From NCBI RefSeq assembly GCF_042661465.1, contig NZ_JBHSWE010000001.1:2976001-3040000 (forward strand): a stretch of DNA of 64,000 nucleotides, read 5' to 3'. This document shows positions 9,160-18,186 of this stretch, one piece after another. Under the pieces are notes generated by a model. It was given only the letters and a program-made list of their open reading frames with translations. It was not told where the DNA came from and searched no databases. Both the position numbers and the translations under genes were made by a program. How positions within the stretch are numbered: the first letter of the stretch is position 1; the number at the start of each line of letters is the position of its first letter. The stretch is from Marinobacterium_A aestuariivivens (GTDB lineage Bacteria > Pseudomonadota > Gammaproteobacteria > Pseudomonadales > Balneatricaceae).

Positions 9160-11292
9160 TCAATGCTCGAAAAAGTCGTAATCCATGCGTTCGCGGGGCG
9201 GCTGCAGGTAGTAGCCCTGGATGAAGTTGACGCCCGATTTCCACAGCTTGCTCATTACCTTGGTGCCTTCGACCAGTGGGGCGATGGTCACCTTGTCCAT
9301 GCCGTTGAGCTGTTCCACCATGCGGCTGAAGCTCTTGTCATGGGCCTGGCCGCTGGCCAGGTCCTGAACATAGGAGCCGTCGATCTTGATATAGTCGGCC
9401 GGGATCGCCTTGATCACCTCCTTGTAGCTGGTGGAGGTGCCGAAATGCTTGATGCAGACATGGCCGTGCATCTCCTGAACGGCGCGGGCGAATTCGGTTG
9501 CGGCGGGCAGCTGTGAGGAAATGTCCGTCTCGCTGAGCTGAAAGACGATGCGGTCGGCCGGAAGGCGGAATTCGCGCAGTGTCTCCGAAAGCCAGCCGAC
9601 CAGCTCCTTGTCCTTCAGCGTACTGCCGGTAATGGTGATAAACAGCCGGTTGCGCTTGCCCTTCTCGAGTTCGTCGCGCAGTTCGCGCAGGCTTTCCTGA
9701 ATGACCCAGCGGTCCATCTGCTGGCTCAGCTCGGCATGATCGACGGTGGCGAGGAAGATATTGGGAGAGATCTCGCGACTCTCCGGGTCCAGCAGGCGCA
9801 GCAGCACCTCGTAATGATTGATGTCGGTTTCGGAGTGCAGCGCTACAACGGGCTGGAACAGCAGACGGAAGCGCTGGGCCTTGATGGCGTCGCGCAGCAT
9901 GCGAGCGGTCTTGGTATCGCTGGCTTTCTGCACTTCCACCGTGTAGAGCTTGACGCCGTTGCCGCCGCCCTGGCGGCCGCGCAGGCTCTCGGCCGCCATG
10001 CGTGCCCGGGACACCAGTTCCTCGGGGCGTGGCGCATTGTCGTTGATGGTGGTGACGCCGATCGAGCAGGTCACATGGAGCAGCGTGTTGTTGACGGTGG
10101 TGGTGTTGTCGGCAATGGCTTCGCAGAGTTTCCTCGCCAGCCTGATCGACTTGTCCGGGCTCGGGTCGCGGAAAATGACGACGAAGATGTCGTCGCTCGG
10201 ACGGGCGATCAGGTGGGCCCGGTTGATGTGCCTGCGCAGGATGTCGGCGATATCCCGCGCAACCTGATCGCAGCCCTCGAAGCCGATTTCCGAACGGATG
10301 ATGTTGTACTGGTCGATGCTGACATACAGCAGGTTGCAGTCGTGGCCCCCGTCAAGCGCATGCTGAATCACCTCGTCGAGGCTGTGCTGCAGGAACTGGC
10401 GGTTATAGAGGCCGGTGACCAGGTCCTGCTGGGCGGCCTGCTGCAGCTCGCGGAACTGCCGGTCCGGGCGGATCGTCAGCAGCACGCAGCTGCGGTCTTC
10501 GAATCGGGCTTCCTGCATCTCGAGATTGGCCACGAAGTTGCTGCCGTCGGCGCGCTCGGCCGACAGTTGCATCAGCATGTCCTTGCGCCGGGCCTCCTTG
10601 AAGGCCTGTAGCTGCTCGTTGAGCTCGTCGCGGTCTTCCGAGATCACCAGCTGTTCGAACGGCAGGTTGGTCAGTGCACTGCTGTTGTCGTATCCGAACA
10701 GGTGGCAGAAACAGGGGTTGGCATAGAAAATCCTGTCGCCCTCGAGACAGGCGATGCCATGGCTGGACACTTCCATCAGTTGCTGGCAGCGCCGCTCGGC
10801 ATCGGCCAGGCGCGACTCGGCCAGGCGCAGCAGGCGACGGGTTTCCAGGCTTTCAAGCTCCTGCTGCAGCGTCAGCAGGAGCAGTTCGTTGTCCTGCTTG
10901 CCGATAACGGCGCGCATGCCCTCCTTGAGGCCTTTCACCCTGCGAGCGCAATCGACCTCGTCGGTCAGCTGGATAACCGGGATATCCTTGTCGAGGCGCG
11001 TCAGGTGATGCAGCACGCGACTGTTCTTGAGCTCGCCTTCGTTGGGCGAGCAGATGATCAGGTCCCAGGATCTTTCGCTCAGGGCCTCGAGGAAGTCGCG
11101 TTCCTGCTCGATCTGGCGGCCGCGCGGAGCCAGGCGGGCGGTGCGCAGCAGTGATATGATCGGATCGGTGTCCTGCGGGCTCAGGCCGAGAAACAGAATA
11201 TGGACGTTCTTGCGCAGGCGACGGCGTTCGCTGCCTTCGGCCGCTACAATGGGCGTATCGCTCGTACTGCTCAATTCATTCGAGTCGGACAT
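9160..11292 (-). CDS. FimX-like protein (REC-like, PAS, degenerate GGDEF-EAL)
   Basis: A 710-aa cytoplasmic signalling protein with the same architecture as Pseudomonas aeruginosa FimX, a c-di-GMP receptor that controls type IV pilus assembly. In order: a response-regulator-like domain (about 28-150), a PAS domain (about 170-280), GGDEF (about 290-440) and EAL (about 455-705). Both catalytic motifs are lost. The GGDEF signature reads PSDDIF, and the EAL motif reads EVL with several metal ligands replaced, so it should bind c-di-GMP rather than make or cleave it. EVL is also the FimX residue pattern. It stands alone downstream of the tRNA cluster with no pil gene nearby. The pilus role is inferred from similarity. 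Confidence 0.82.
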   Translation of the reverse strand: MSDSNELSSTSDTPIVAAEGSERRRLRKNVHILFLGLSPQDTDPIISLLRTARLAPRGRQIEQERDFLEALSERSWDLIICSPNEGELKNSRVLHHLTRLDKDIPVIQLTDEVDCARRVKGLKEGMRAVIGKQDNELLLLTLQQELESLETRRLLRLAESRLADAERRCQQLMEVSSHGIACLEGDRIFYANPCFCHLFGYDNSSALTNLPFEQLVISEDRDELNEQLQAFKEARRKDMLMQLSAERADGSNFVANLEMQEARFEDRSCVLLTIRPDRQFRELQQAAQQDLVTGLYNRQFLQHSLDEVIQHALDGGHDCNLLYVSIDQYNIIRSEIGFEGCDQVARDIADILRRHINRAHLIARPSDDIFVVIFRDPSPDKSIRLARKLCEAIADNTTTVNNTLLHVTCSIGVTTINDNAPRPEELVSRARMAAESLRGRQGGGNGVKLYTVEVQKASDTKTARMLRDAIKAQRFRLLFQPVVALHSETDINHYEVLLRLLDPESREISPNIFLATVDHAELSQQMDRWVIQESLRELRDELEKGKRNRLFITITGSTLKDKELVGWLSETLREFRLPADRIVFQLSETDISSQLPAATEFARAVQEMHGHVCIKHFGTSTSYKEVIKAIPADYIKIDGSYVQDLASGQAHDKSFSRMVEQLNGMDKVTIAPLVEGTKVMSKLWKSGVNFIQGYYLQPPRERMDYDFFEH

Positions 11293-11420
11293 CTGAGGCT
11301 TCCAGTAACCGTCTAACCATTGGCCGGGTTCTGGAAAGTGTAGCGGGTTTGCCTGGGGCTGTCAGGAGATCAGAAGCGGGGGAGGATACTTTCAGTGTGA
11401 CGCTTGCGGCTGCAGGAAAA

Positions 11421-11495
11421 TGGCTGGGGTAGGAGGATTCGAACCTCCGCATGCTGGAATCAGAATCCAGTGCCTTACCGCTTGGCGATACCCCA
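11421..11495 (-). tRNA. tRNA-Gln (CTG)
   Basis: A 75-nt cloverleaf with encoded CCA. The acceptor stem is TGGGGTA/TACCCCA, the T arm contains GGTTCGAATCC, and the anticodon loop TTCTGAT gives CTG. Its sequence is identical to the tRNA-Gln at 15525-15599. Last gene of the four-tRNA cluster. Confidence 0.97.
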
Positions 11496-11604
11496 GTAGA
11501 CGAACTGAAAGCTTTCAGCTTCGCTGGAATGGTGGCCGATACGCCGGGATTCCCGAAGCTTCAGATTGTTCGAATATGCATCCCAACAACCGGTTCTTTC
11601 AGAA

Positions 11605-11681
11605 TGGTGGCAATGGCGGGACTCGAACCTGCGACCCACGCATTATGAATGCGTTGCTCTAACCAACTGAGCTACATTGCC
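11605..11681 (-). tRNA. tRNA-Met (CAT), elongator type
   Basis: A 77-nt tRNA with acceptor GGCAATG/CATTGCC and CCA encoded. The anticodon loop TTCATAA gives CAT. The D arm GTAGCTCAGTTGGTTAGAGCA matches enterobacterial elongator tRNA-Met; the acceptor starts with a normal G:C pair, unlike the initiator. A CAT tRNA could in principle be tRNA-Ile2 after lysidine modification, but the cluster context favours Met. Identical to the copy at 11811. Confidence 0.93.
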
Positions 11682-11688
11682 ACGATGT

Positions 11689-11763
11689 TGGCAGGGGTAG
11701 GAGGATTCGAACCTCCGCATGACGGGATCAAAACCCGTTGCCTTACCGCTTGGCTATACCCCT
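11689..11763 (-). tRNA. tRNA-Gln (TTG)
   Basis: A 75-nt tRNA with acceptor AGGGGTA/TACCCCT and encoded CCA; the anticodon loop TTTTGAT gives TTG. It differs from the CTG isoacceptor in the acceptor pair and anticodon arm but shares the D and T arms. It lies 7 bp from the neighbouring tRNA-Met. Confidence 0.97.
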
Positions 11764-11810
11764 GCATTTCGACAAAACGAGCATCCGGAATCGATATGAA
11801 AACCCGGAAA

Positions 11811-11887
11811 TGGTGGCAATGGCGGGACTCGAACCTGCGACCCACGCATTATGAATGCGTTGCTCTAACCAACTGAGCTACATTGCC
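11811..11887 (-). tRNA. tRNA-Met (CAT), elongator type, second copy
   Basis: First gene of the cluster and identical to the 77-nt tRNA at 11605-11681. The Met-Gln-Met-Gln order resembles the metT-glnU-type operon of enterobacteria, without its leucine tRNA. Confidence 0.93.
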
Positions 11888-11900
11888 TTGCCCTGTCGAG

Positions 11901-11936
11901 GTCGCGAATTATTCTCTGTTTTTGCTTTGCTGTCAA
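11901..11936 (-). promoter_or_regulatory. Sigma-70 promoter of the tRNA cluster
   Basis: On the minus strand, -35 TTGACA (11931-11936) and -10 AATAAT (11908-11913) are 17 bp apart. The bases after the -10 are GC-rich (CGCGACC), the discriminator type linked to stringent control of stable RNA genes. The first tRNA begins about 15-20 bases downstream of the expected start. Confidence 0.8.
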
Positions 11937-12011
11937 CAGCTTGGCCGGAAAAAGTCTCGCGCGAATCGCTTATTGCCAAGATGGCCGGTCAAGTCGCCGG
12001 TTCGTCCGGAG

Positions 12012-12075
12012 ACGGGCCTCCCACTAAGGTGGGAGGCCCGTTGTAACCCTGTGGAGCCCGCTCCGCGGGCGAAGC
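12012..12075. repeat. Two hairpins downstream of ychF, REP family
   Basis: CGGGCCTCCCAC/GTGGGAGGCCCG (12013-12040) is a 12-bp stem. Beside it, GCCCGC-TCC-GCGGGC (12056-12070) is the same REP core as at 60095-60109. Neither has a clear T-tract in the ychF direction, so they read as REP elements that may still protect or end the transcript. Confidence 0.7.
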
Positions 12076-12080
12076 ATTTA

Positions 12081-13169
12081 TCAGACGTTGAAGCGGAAGT
12101 GGATGACGTCGCCGTCCTTGACGATGTATTCCTTGCCTTCGAGACGCCACTTGCCGGCTTCCTTGGCGCCCTGCTCGCCGTTGTAGGTGACGAAGTCTTC
12201 GTACCCGATGACTTCGGCGCGGATGAAGCCCTTTTCGAAATCGGTGTGGATCACGCCGGCGGCCTGGGGGCGGTGGCGCCGACCTTGACGGTCCAGGCGC
12301 GGACTTCCTTGACTCCGGCCGTGAAGTAGGTCTGCAGGCCCAGCAGGTTGTAGCCGGCACGGATCACGCGGTCGAGGCCCGGCTCTTCCATGCCCAGGTC
12401 CTGCAGGAACTCGGCGTTCCTCATCGTCGAGTTCGACGATTTCGGACTCCAGCTTGTTGCAGATCGCGACGATCTCGGCGCCTTCGGCGGCCGCCAGTTT
12501 GCGAACCTGATCCAGGTAGGGGTTGTCCTCGAAACCGTCCTCGGCGACGTTGGCAATATAGAGGGTCGGCTTGGTGGTCAGCAGATGGAAGCTGCGCACC
12601 AGTTTGCGCTCGTCGTCGTCCAGTGCCAGCGAGCGGACCGGATGGCCTTCGCTCAGGTGCGGCAGCAGCTTTTCGAGCAGCGCCTTGGCGCGGATGGCAT
12701 CCTTGTCGCCGCCCTTGGCGGTACGGGTCACGCGCTGCAGCTGCTTCTCGACCGAGTCGAGATCCGCCATCGCCAGTTCCAGGTTGATGGTTTCGATATC
12801 CTCGAGCGGATGAATGCGGTTGGCGACGTGGATGACGTTCTCATCCTCGAAGCAGCGCACGACATGGGCAATGGCATCGGTTTCGCGGATGTTGGCCAGG
12901 AACTTGTTGCCCAGGCCCTCGCCCTTGGAAGCGCCGGCGACCAGGCCTGCGATATCGACGAACTCCATGGTGGTCGGGATCACCCGTTCAGGCTTGACGA
13001 TCTCGGCGAGCCGGTCGAGGCGCGGGTCCGGCATCGGGACCACGCCCGCATTGGGCTCGATGGTGCAGAACGGGAAGTTCTCGGCGTCGATTCCCGCCTT
13101 GGTCAGTGCATTGAACAGGGTGGACTTGCCCACGTTGGGCAGGCCGACGATACCGCATTTGAAACCCAT
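12081..13169 (-). CDS. ychF: Ribosome-binding ATPase YchF (two frame breaks)
   Basis: Obg-family, TRAFAC-class protein that hydrolyses ATP and binds ribosomes; linked to oxidative stress. Visible are the P loop GLPNVGKST, the FVDIAGLVAGASKGEGLGNKFL switch region, a coiled-coil insert and a C-terminal TGS domain (FITYNG-like FVTYNGEQGAKE...KDGDVIHFRFNV). The reading frame breaks twice: two bases are missing near 12415, and one base is missing from the G-run 12266-12270. Restoring them gives 363 aa, the usual length. The two losses sum to three bases, so a misleading continuous frame exists with a wrong segment between them. Start ATG 13169. pth lies directly upstream, the conserved pair. Confidence 0.93.
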   Translation of the reverse strand: MGFKCGIVGLPNVGKSTLFNALTKAGIDAENFPFCTIEPNAGVVPMPDPRLDRLAEIVKPERVIPTTMEFVDIAGLVAGASKGEGLGNKFLANIRETDAIAHVVRCFEDENVIHVANRIHPLEDIETINLELAMADLDSVEKQLQRVTRTAKGGDKDAIRAKALLEKLLPHLSEGHPVRSLALDDDERKLVRSFHLLTTKPTLYIANVAEDGFEDNPYLDQVRKLAAAEGAEIVAICNKLESEIVELDDEERRVPAGPGHGRAGPRPRDPCRLQPAGPADLLHGRSQGSPRLDRQGRRHRPQAAGVIHTDFEKGFIRAEVIGYEDFVTYNGEQGAKEAGKWRLEGKEYIVKDGDVIHFRFNV

Positions 13170-13186
13170 GATGGTGGTCCTGTCGA

Positions 13187-13773
13187 TTAAGCTTGGAAAC
13201 TGTGCAGCCCGTTCATTGCCCGGGCCCATTCGCCGGCGACGGCATCGTCCAGGTAGCGCAGGGCTTCGTCGCTGGCGGCGAGGGTCTTGTCCCGCTCGCC
13301 GGACGGCGCCTTTTTCAGCACGAAGGCGCTGACCTGGCTGCTGTGGCCAGGGTGGCCGATTCCGAGACGCAGACGGTAGAAATTCTTCTCATTCCCGAGC
13401 CGGGTGATGATGTCGCGCAGACCGTTGTGACCGCCATGGCCGCCGCCGCGCTTGAAGCGGGCTACGCCGGGGGCAGGTCGAGTTCGTCGTGGGCAACCAG
13501 GATGGCTTCGACGGGAATCTTGTAGAAAGTCGCCAGAGCCGCAACGGCCTGACCACTCAAATTCATGAAGGTATGGGGGATCAGCAGGTGGATCGGCCGA
13601 CCGTCGACGACGATCTTGCCGTACTGTCCCTGGAACTTGCGTTCCGGTATCAGCTTGCAGCTGTGCCGGGCAGCGAGCTGCTCGACGAAATCGGCGCCGG
13701 CATTATGGCGGGTCTGATGATACTTGTCGCCCGGATTTCCGAGCCCGACGATCAACTGGATCCTGTCATTCAT
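13187..13773 (-). CDS. pth: Peptidyl-tRNA hydrolase (frame break)
   Basis: Releases tRNA from prematurely dropped peptidyl-tRNA; essential in most bacteria. The N-terminal part shows IVGLGNPGDKYHQTRHNAGADFV with the catalytic histidine, and VAHDELDLPPG. The rest, GGGHGGHNGLRD, continues in another frame because the G-run at 13469-13473 is one base short. Restored length is 195 aa, normal for the family. An essential gene makes a sequencing error far likelier than decay. It is in the prs-rplY-pth-ychF order. Confidence 0.93.
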
Positions 13774-13795
13774 GCCGGCGCCTCAGGCTGTTGCC

Positions 13796-14395
13796 TTACT
13801 TGCCGGCTTTGGCGCCGCGCGGAGCGTAGACGTAACCGATACCCTGGTCGTGGTCTTCGCCGCGACGCAGAGCGACGATTTCGACACCTTCCGGCAGGCT
13901 GATGTCGGACAGGTGGAGAACCTGGCCGGCTTCGGCGTTGGTCAGGTCGACGCTCAGGCCTTCCGGCAGCTGGTCGGCACGGCAGAGGATCTCGGCGGTG
14001 TTCTTCTCAACGGCGAACTTGGCAGCGGCCTTGGAGGCAGCGGACTTTTCGAAGTTGACGAACTGCAGCGGCACGGTGATGCGGATCTTGCTATCGTCGG
14101 TGACGCGCTGGAAGTCGGCGTGCAGGACAACCGGCTTGGACGGGTGGCGCTGCAGGTCACGGATGATGACTTTCTGCTCGGCGCCGTTCAGCTTCAGCGT
14201 CAGGATGGACGAGAAGAACGACTGGTCGTCCAGCTGCTTGTACAGCTCGTTGGCGGAGACGGCGATGGATACCGGGTTCTTGTCTTCGGCACCGCCGTAG
14301 ACGACGCCCGGAATCTGACGCTGAGCACGCAGGCGGCGGCTCGCACCTTTCCCCTGGTCCTCGCGGGATACAGCTTCGATTACAAAGTTGGTCAT
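13796..14395 (-). CDS. rplY: 50S ribosomal protein L25, long CTC form
   Basis: A 199-aa 5S-rRNA-binding protein of the L25/TL5/CTC family. The N-terminal half is the L25 domain (VSREDQGKGASRRLRAQRQIPGVVYGG); the C-terminal half is the CTC beta domain (LSVDLTNAEAGQVLHLSDISLPEGV), as in Pseudomonas. Start ATG 14395 has AAGGAAA about 6 bases upstream. Further upstream the leader folds into a hairpin described separately. It is encoded between prs and pth, its standard place. Confidence 0.96.
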   Translation of the reverse strand: MTNFVIEAVSREDQGKGASRRLRAQRQIPGVVYGGAEDKNPVSIAVSANELYKQLDDQSFFSSILTLKLNGAEQKVIIRDLQRHPSKPVVLHADFQRVTDDSKIRITVPLQFVNFEKSAASKAAAKFAVEKNTAEILCRADQLPEGLSVDLTNAEAGQVLHLSDISLPEGVEIVALRRGEDHDQGIGYVYAPRGAKAGK

Positions 14396-14410
14396 GATGT
14401 TTCCTTCAAT

Positions 14411-14450
14411 AAATAAAAGCTGCAACACCTCGCGACCAAGGTCTTGCAGC
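14411..14450 (-). promoter_or_regulatory. Terminator-like hairpin in the rplY leader
   Basis: On the minus strand GCTGCAAGACCT (14450-14439) pairs with AGGTGTTGCAGC (14430-14419) with one mismatch and an 8-base loop, then TTTTATTT follows. The rplY ribosome binding site comes immediately after. It may be a prs terminator, an attenuator, or an autoregulatory leader; the sequence alone does not decide. Confidence 0.55.
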
Positions 14451-14515
14451 AGTGCGGTGCCCTTGTGGGCTGTAACACCGTCGCATCCGCGGCGGTGCGG
14501 TTCAGGCGGTTCCGC

Positions 14516-15457
<942 letters not shown>

Positions 15458-15524
15458 GGCGAGCACCTTCTCGGTAGGTTCGGAGTTGGAATTCGTATCT
15501 GACAGGGAGTAATTCATGAGCAAA

Positions 15525-15599
15525 TGGCTGGGGTAGGAGGATTCGAACCTCCGCATGCTGGAATCAGAATCCAGTGCCTTACCGCTTGGCGATACCCCA
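15525..15599 (-). tRNA. tRNA-Gln (CTG), second copy
   Basis: Same sequence over 75 nt as the tRNA at 11421-11495, anticodon CTG, CCA encoded. It sits just upstream of prs, as in Pseudomonas, and may be cotranscribed with it. Confidence 0.97.
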
Positions 15600-15642
15600 G
15601 TATCTCTCCTTTTGGAGGTTTGCCTCCCGAAAGAAGGCGCAT

Positions 15643-15671
15643 ATTCTGCAAAAACAGAAACCCCAGGTCAA
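15643..15671 (-). promoter_or_regulatory. Promoter upstream of tRNA-Gln and prs
   Basis: On the minus strand, TTGACC (15666-15671) and CAGAAT (15643-15648) are 17 bp apart. A small hairpin GGGAGG-CAAA-CCTCC lies between it and the tRNA. The -10 is a moderate match, so this is a probable but not certain promoter. Confidence 0.5.
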
Positions 15672-15683
15672 CCCTGAAATGGC

Positions 15684-16301
15684 TCAAAGGGGCTTGCTTT
15701 GCGATTCTGTCGCCGAGGACAGCTCCCAGTCCTTGATAATTACCGTGATGGTGAGATCGGCGCGCCGCAGCCGAATCCGTTCGGGGAGACCGGGGTCGCC
15801 CTGCTGCGAATAGCCCGAATAATGGATCAACCATCCGCCCTGTTCAAGGGTTTCCAGGCGATTTTCCCGGAACCCGGGGCTGTAGGGGAGTCCCGGTGCC
15901 GGCAGACCGCGGACCCAGTAGGTGGCCTGCTGTACCGGGAAGCTCCAGCCGAGCAGCTCCTGCAGCAGCCCCTCCGGGCTCGAGGCCCGGTAGCGCCCCT
16001 CGCCGGCCACGTCGATGATGACGCCCTGGTCCGAACCTTCGATCAGGGCGCCGCCCTGACCGAGCGGGCCGCTGATAAGGATGCGGTAGTCGCCCGGGCG
16101 CTGCTGCCACTGCAGCCGTGCCGAATGGCTGTCTTGACCGGTGCGGATGCCTATCTTGCCGTCCAGCGCCCAGGTTTCGAGGGCCAGGGCCCGGCGCTGG
16201 TAGTCTTCCCAGCTGCCGCTGCCGGGCATGGGCGTCTGCGGCTTGAAGGTGCTGCAGCCGGCCAGTATCAGCGCCAGCATCAGGGTGCAGCCGAGGCGCA
16301 T
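15684..16301 (-). CDS. lolB: Outer-membrane lipoprotein receptor LolB
   Basis: Accepts lipoproteins from LolA and inserts them into the outer membrane. The 205-aa protein has a lipoprotein signal with lipobox LILAGC and shows family segments LQWQQRPGDYRILISGPLGQGGALIEG and VRGLPAPGLPYSPGF. Its start overlaps the stop of the upstream TPR gene (TGATG), so translation is coupled. In related genomes ispE follows at once; here the next genes are tRNA-Gln and prs, with only about 85 bp between. Confidence 0.9.
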   Translation of the reverse strand: MRLGCTLMLALILAGCSTFKPQTPMPGSGSWEDYQRRALALETWALDGKIGIRTGQDSHSARLQWQQRPGDYRILISGPLGQGGALIEGSDQGVIIDVAGEGRYRASSPEGLLQELLGWSFPVQQATYWVRGLPAPGLPYSPGFRENRLETLEQGGWLIHYSGYSQQGDPGLPERIRLRRADLTITVIIKDWELSSATESQSKPL

Positions 16302-18004
16302 CAGGGCATCCCCACCGCATTCACCGCTTCGCGCAGGTGCTCGTTCTGTGGATCTTCGCTCAGGTGCTGTTCCAGCAGTTCCCGCGCCCGGTTCTGCTGG
16401 CCGTCGGCCCAGTAGGCGCGGATCAGGTGGCTGGCGACCTCGGGGTCCGGGTAGCTGTCATAGGCCTGCTGCAGATAGCGGATGGCTTCCGGATAACGCT
16501 CCAGCTTGAACAGTATCCAGCCCATCGAGTCGAGGATCGCCGGGTCGTCGGGTTTCAGCTCCAGGGCCTGGGCGATCAGCCGGTAGGCTTCGTCGTAACG
16601 CTCGGTATGGATCGTCAGGGTATAACCCAGGGCGTTCAGGGCACTGGCATTATCCGGTTCCAGTTCCAGCACCTGGCGCAGATCCCTTTCCATCTGTGCG
16701 AAGTTGTCCGGTTCGATGAGCATCGCCCGGGTATATAGAAGGGCGACGTCATTGCCGAGCTCGTCGATCGCCTGGTCCAGCAGGCTCAGCGCGTCGTCGC
16801 GCTGGTCGTGCAGGTTGAGCCATTCGGCTTCGAGGTTGTAGAGACGCGCGGCAAGTTCCGGGAAGCGGGCGCGGGCATCCTCGAGCACCAGTTCGATGCG
16901 TGCACGGTCCTCGTCTCGATCGAGCAGGCTCAGGGTGCGGGCATAGGACTGGAACAGATTGGGGCCTTCCTCGACCCGCCCGTAATGCTCGATGGCCTGC
17001 TCGTTGCGCCCCTGGGTCTGGGCGATATAGCCCAGGTAGAAGTGCGGTGCGGTATTTTCGGGGTCGTTTTCGACCAGCGTCTCCAGCACCCTGCGGCTGT
17101 CGTTGAGGCGGTCGTTTTCCAGCATCAGCAGTGCCAGGTAGTAGTGCAGCTGGTTGTCGTCGGGAAAGCGCAGCGTCAGATTGCGTGCCGCGCGCACACC
17201 CGCGTCCATGGCGTCGCTCTGGAACAGCAGCTGCACATGGAGGACCTGGACCTGGCGGTTGTCACCCAGCGTCTGCTGATAGGGGCGAATCAGCGCCAGG
17301 GCCTCACGGCTGCGATCGCTGAGCCGCAGCAGTTCGGCCTTGAGCATCACGGCATCGAGGTTGTCCGGATTGAGCTCCAGGGCGCGGTCGAAATCGGCCA
17401 GCGCCTCGTCGGTTCTGTCCAGCTGCTTGAGCAGCTGGCCGCGGGTCAGCAGCAGGTTGCCGTCATTGGGTGTTTTGGCGAGCTGGCGGCCGATCATCTC
17501 GATATAGCCTTCGAGCTCCGCCGGCGCCATATTGCCGGCCTGCCCACTGAGCAGTGCCAGCGCCTGACGGCTGTCGGCGGCCATTGCCTGCTCCATCAGC
17601 GGCAGTGCGGCCTCGAAATCGCCCTGGTGCAGCAGCAGCCCGGCGGCCAGCTGGTAGGGCTCCGGGTTGTCCGGCTGGCTTTCGAGCCAGAGCCGGGCGG
17701 CGATCAGCATTTCGTCCGGACGCTGCAGGTACTGGGCGATACGGGTGGCTCTTTCGGCCACGGCGGGGTCCCCGGTCAGGCGTGCCTGCTCCAGGTAGAT
17801 CTCCAGCGCCAGGTCGAACTGGCGCCGCTGACCGGCGATCTCGGCCCGCAGCAGTTCGTAGAGGGACTCGCGGTTGAATTCCCCGGGAATCTGCTGCACC
17901 GGCTCCTGTGCCACGGGCGCTGCGTTTTCGGTGGGGGTGGGTTGAGAGCTGCAGCCCGCTACGAGCAGGGTGCCGAGCAAAGTGCCGAACAGAGTCTTGT
18001 TCAT
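16301..18004 (-). CDS. TPR-repeat lipoprotein
   Basis: A 567-aa protein with lipobox LLVAGCSS, so probably anchored in the outer membrane, followed by many tetratricopeptide repeats (for example residues about 185-230 and 430-540, with GNLLLTRGQLLKQLDRTDEA and ILFKLERYPEAIRYLQQAYD). Orthologues sit between hemA and lolB in Pseudomonas and are annotated only as TPR proteins. Partners are unknown; coupling to lolB suggests an envelope role. It is divergent from hemA with about 180 bp between. Confidence 0.85.
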   Translation of the reverse strand: MNKTLFGTLLGTLLVAGCSSQPTPTENAAPVAQEPVQQIPGEFNRESLYELLRAEIAGQRRQFDLALEIYLEQARLTGDPAVAERATRIAQYLQRPDEMLIAARLWLESQPDNPEPYQLAAGLLLHQGDFEAALPLMEQAMAADSRQALALLSGQAGNMAPAELEGYIEMIGRQLAKTPNDGNLLLTRGQLLKQLDRTDEALADFDRALELNPDNLDAVMLKAELLRLSDRSREALALIRPYQQTLGDNRQVQVLHVQLLFQSDAMDAGVRAARNLTLRFPDDNQLHYYLALLMLENDRLNDSRRVLETLVENDPENTAPHFYLGYIAQTQGRNEQAIEHYGRVEEGPNLFQSYARTLSLLDRDEDRARIELVLEDARARFPELAARLYNLEAEWLNLHDQRDDALSLLDQAIDELGNDVALLYTRAMLIEPDNFAQMERDLRQVLELEPDNASALNALGYTLTIHTERYDEAYRLIAQALELKPDDPAILDSMGWILFKLERYPEAIRYLQQAYDSYPDPEVASHLIRAYWADGQQNRARELLEQHLSEDPQNEHLREAVNAVGMP

Positions 18005-18186
18005 GGGGCTAACGGTCGATCCCTCAGGTTATTCAGGTCACTATAGAGCAGGGCGCGGGGGATTGTCATGCGTCCGTTGGGCCGGCCCGGCGGCGGAAAG
18101 TTCCGGCCATCCGGTTTTCTGTTTGGTGTAAAGAAGGTGTATGATTACGCGCCTGATTAATCCCGCAGAGGTTGTGCGACATCTCC

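Noticed and set aside
11605..11887. tRNA-Ile (lysidine-CAT) for the two CAT tRNAs
   Set aside because: D-arm and anticodon-arm sequence match elongator tRNA-Met and they alternate with tRNA-Gln as in metT-type operons; not fully excluded without identity-element scoring.
15458..15556. Extended N-terminus of prs from an upstream start
   Set aside because: It would run through the tRNA-Gln gene and adds unconserved residues; GTG 15457 has a better ribosome site.
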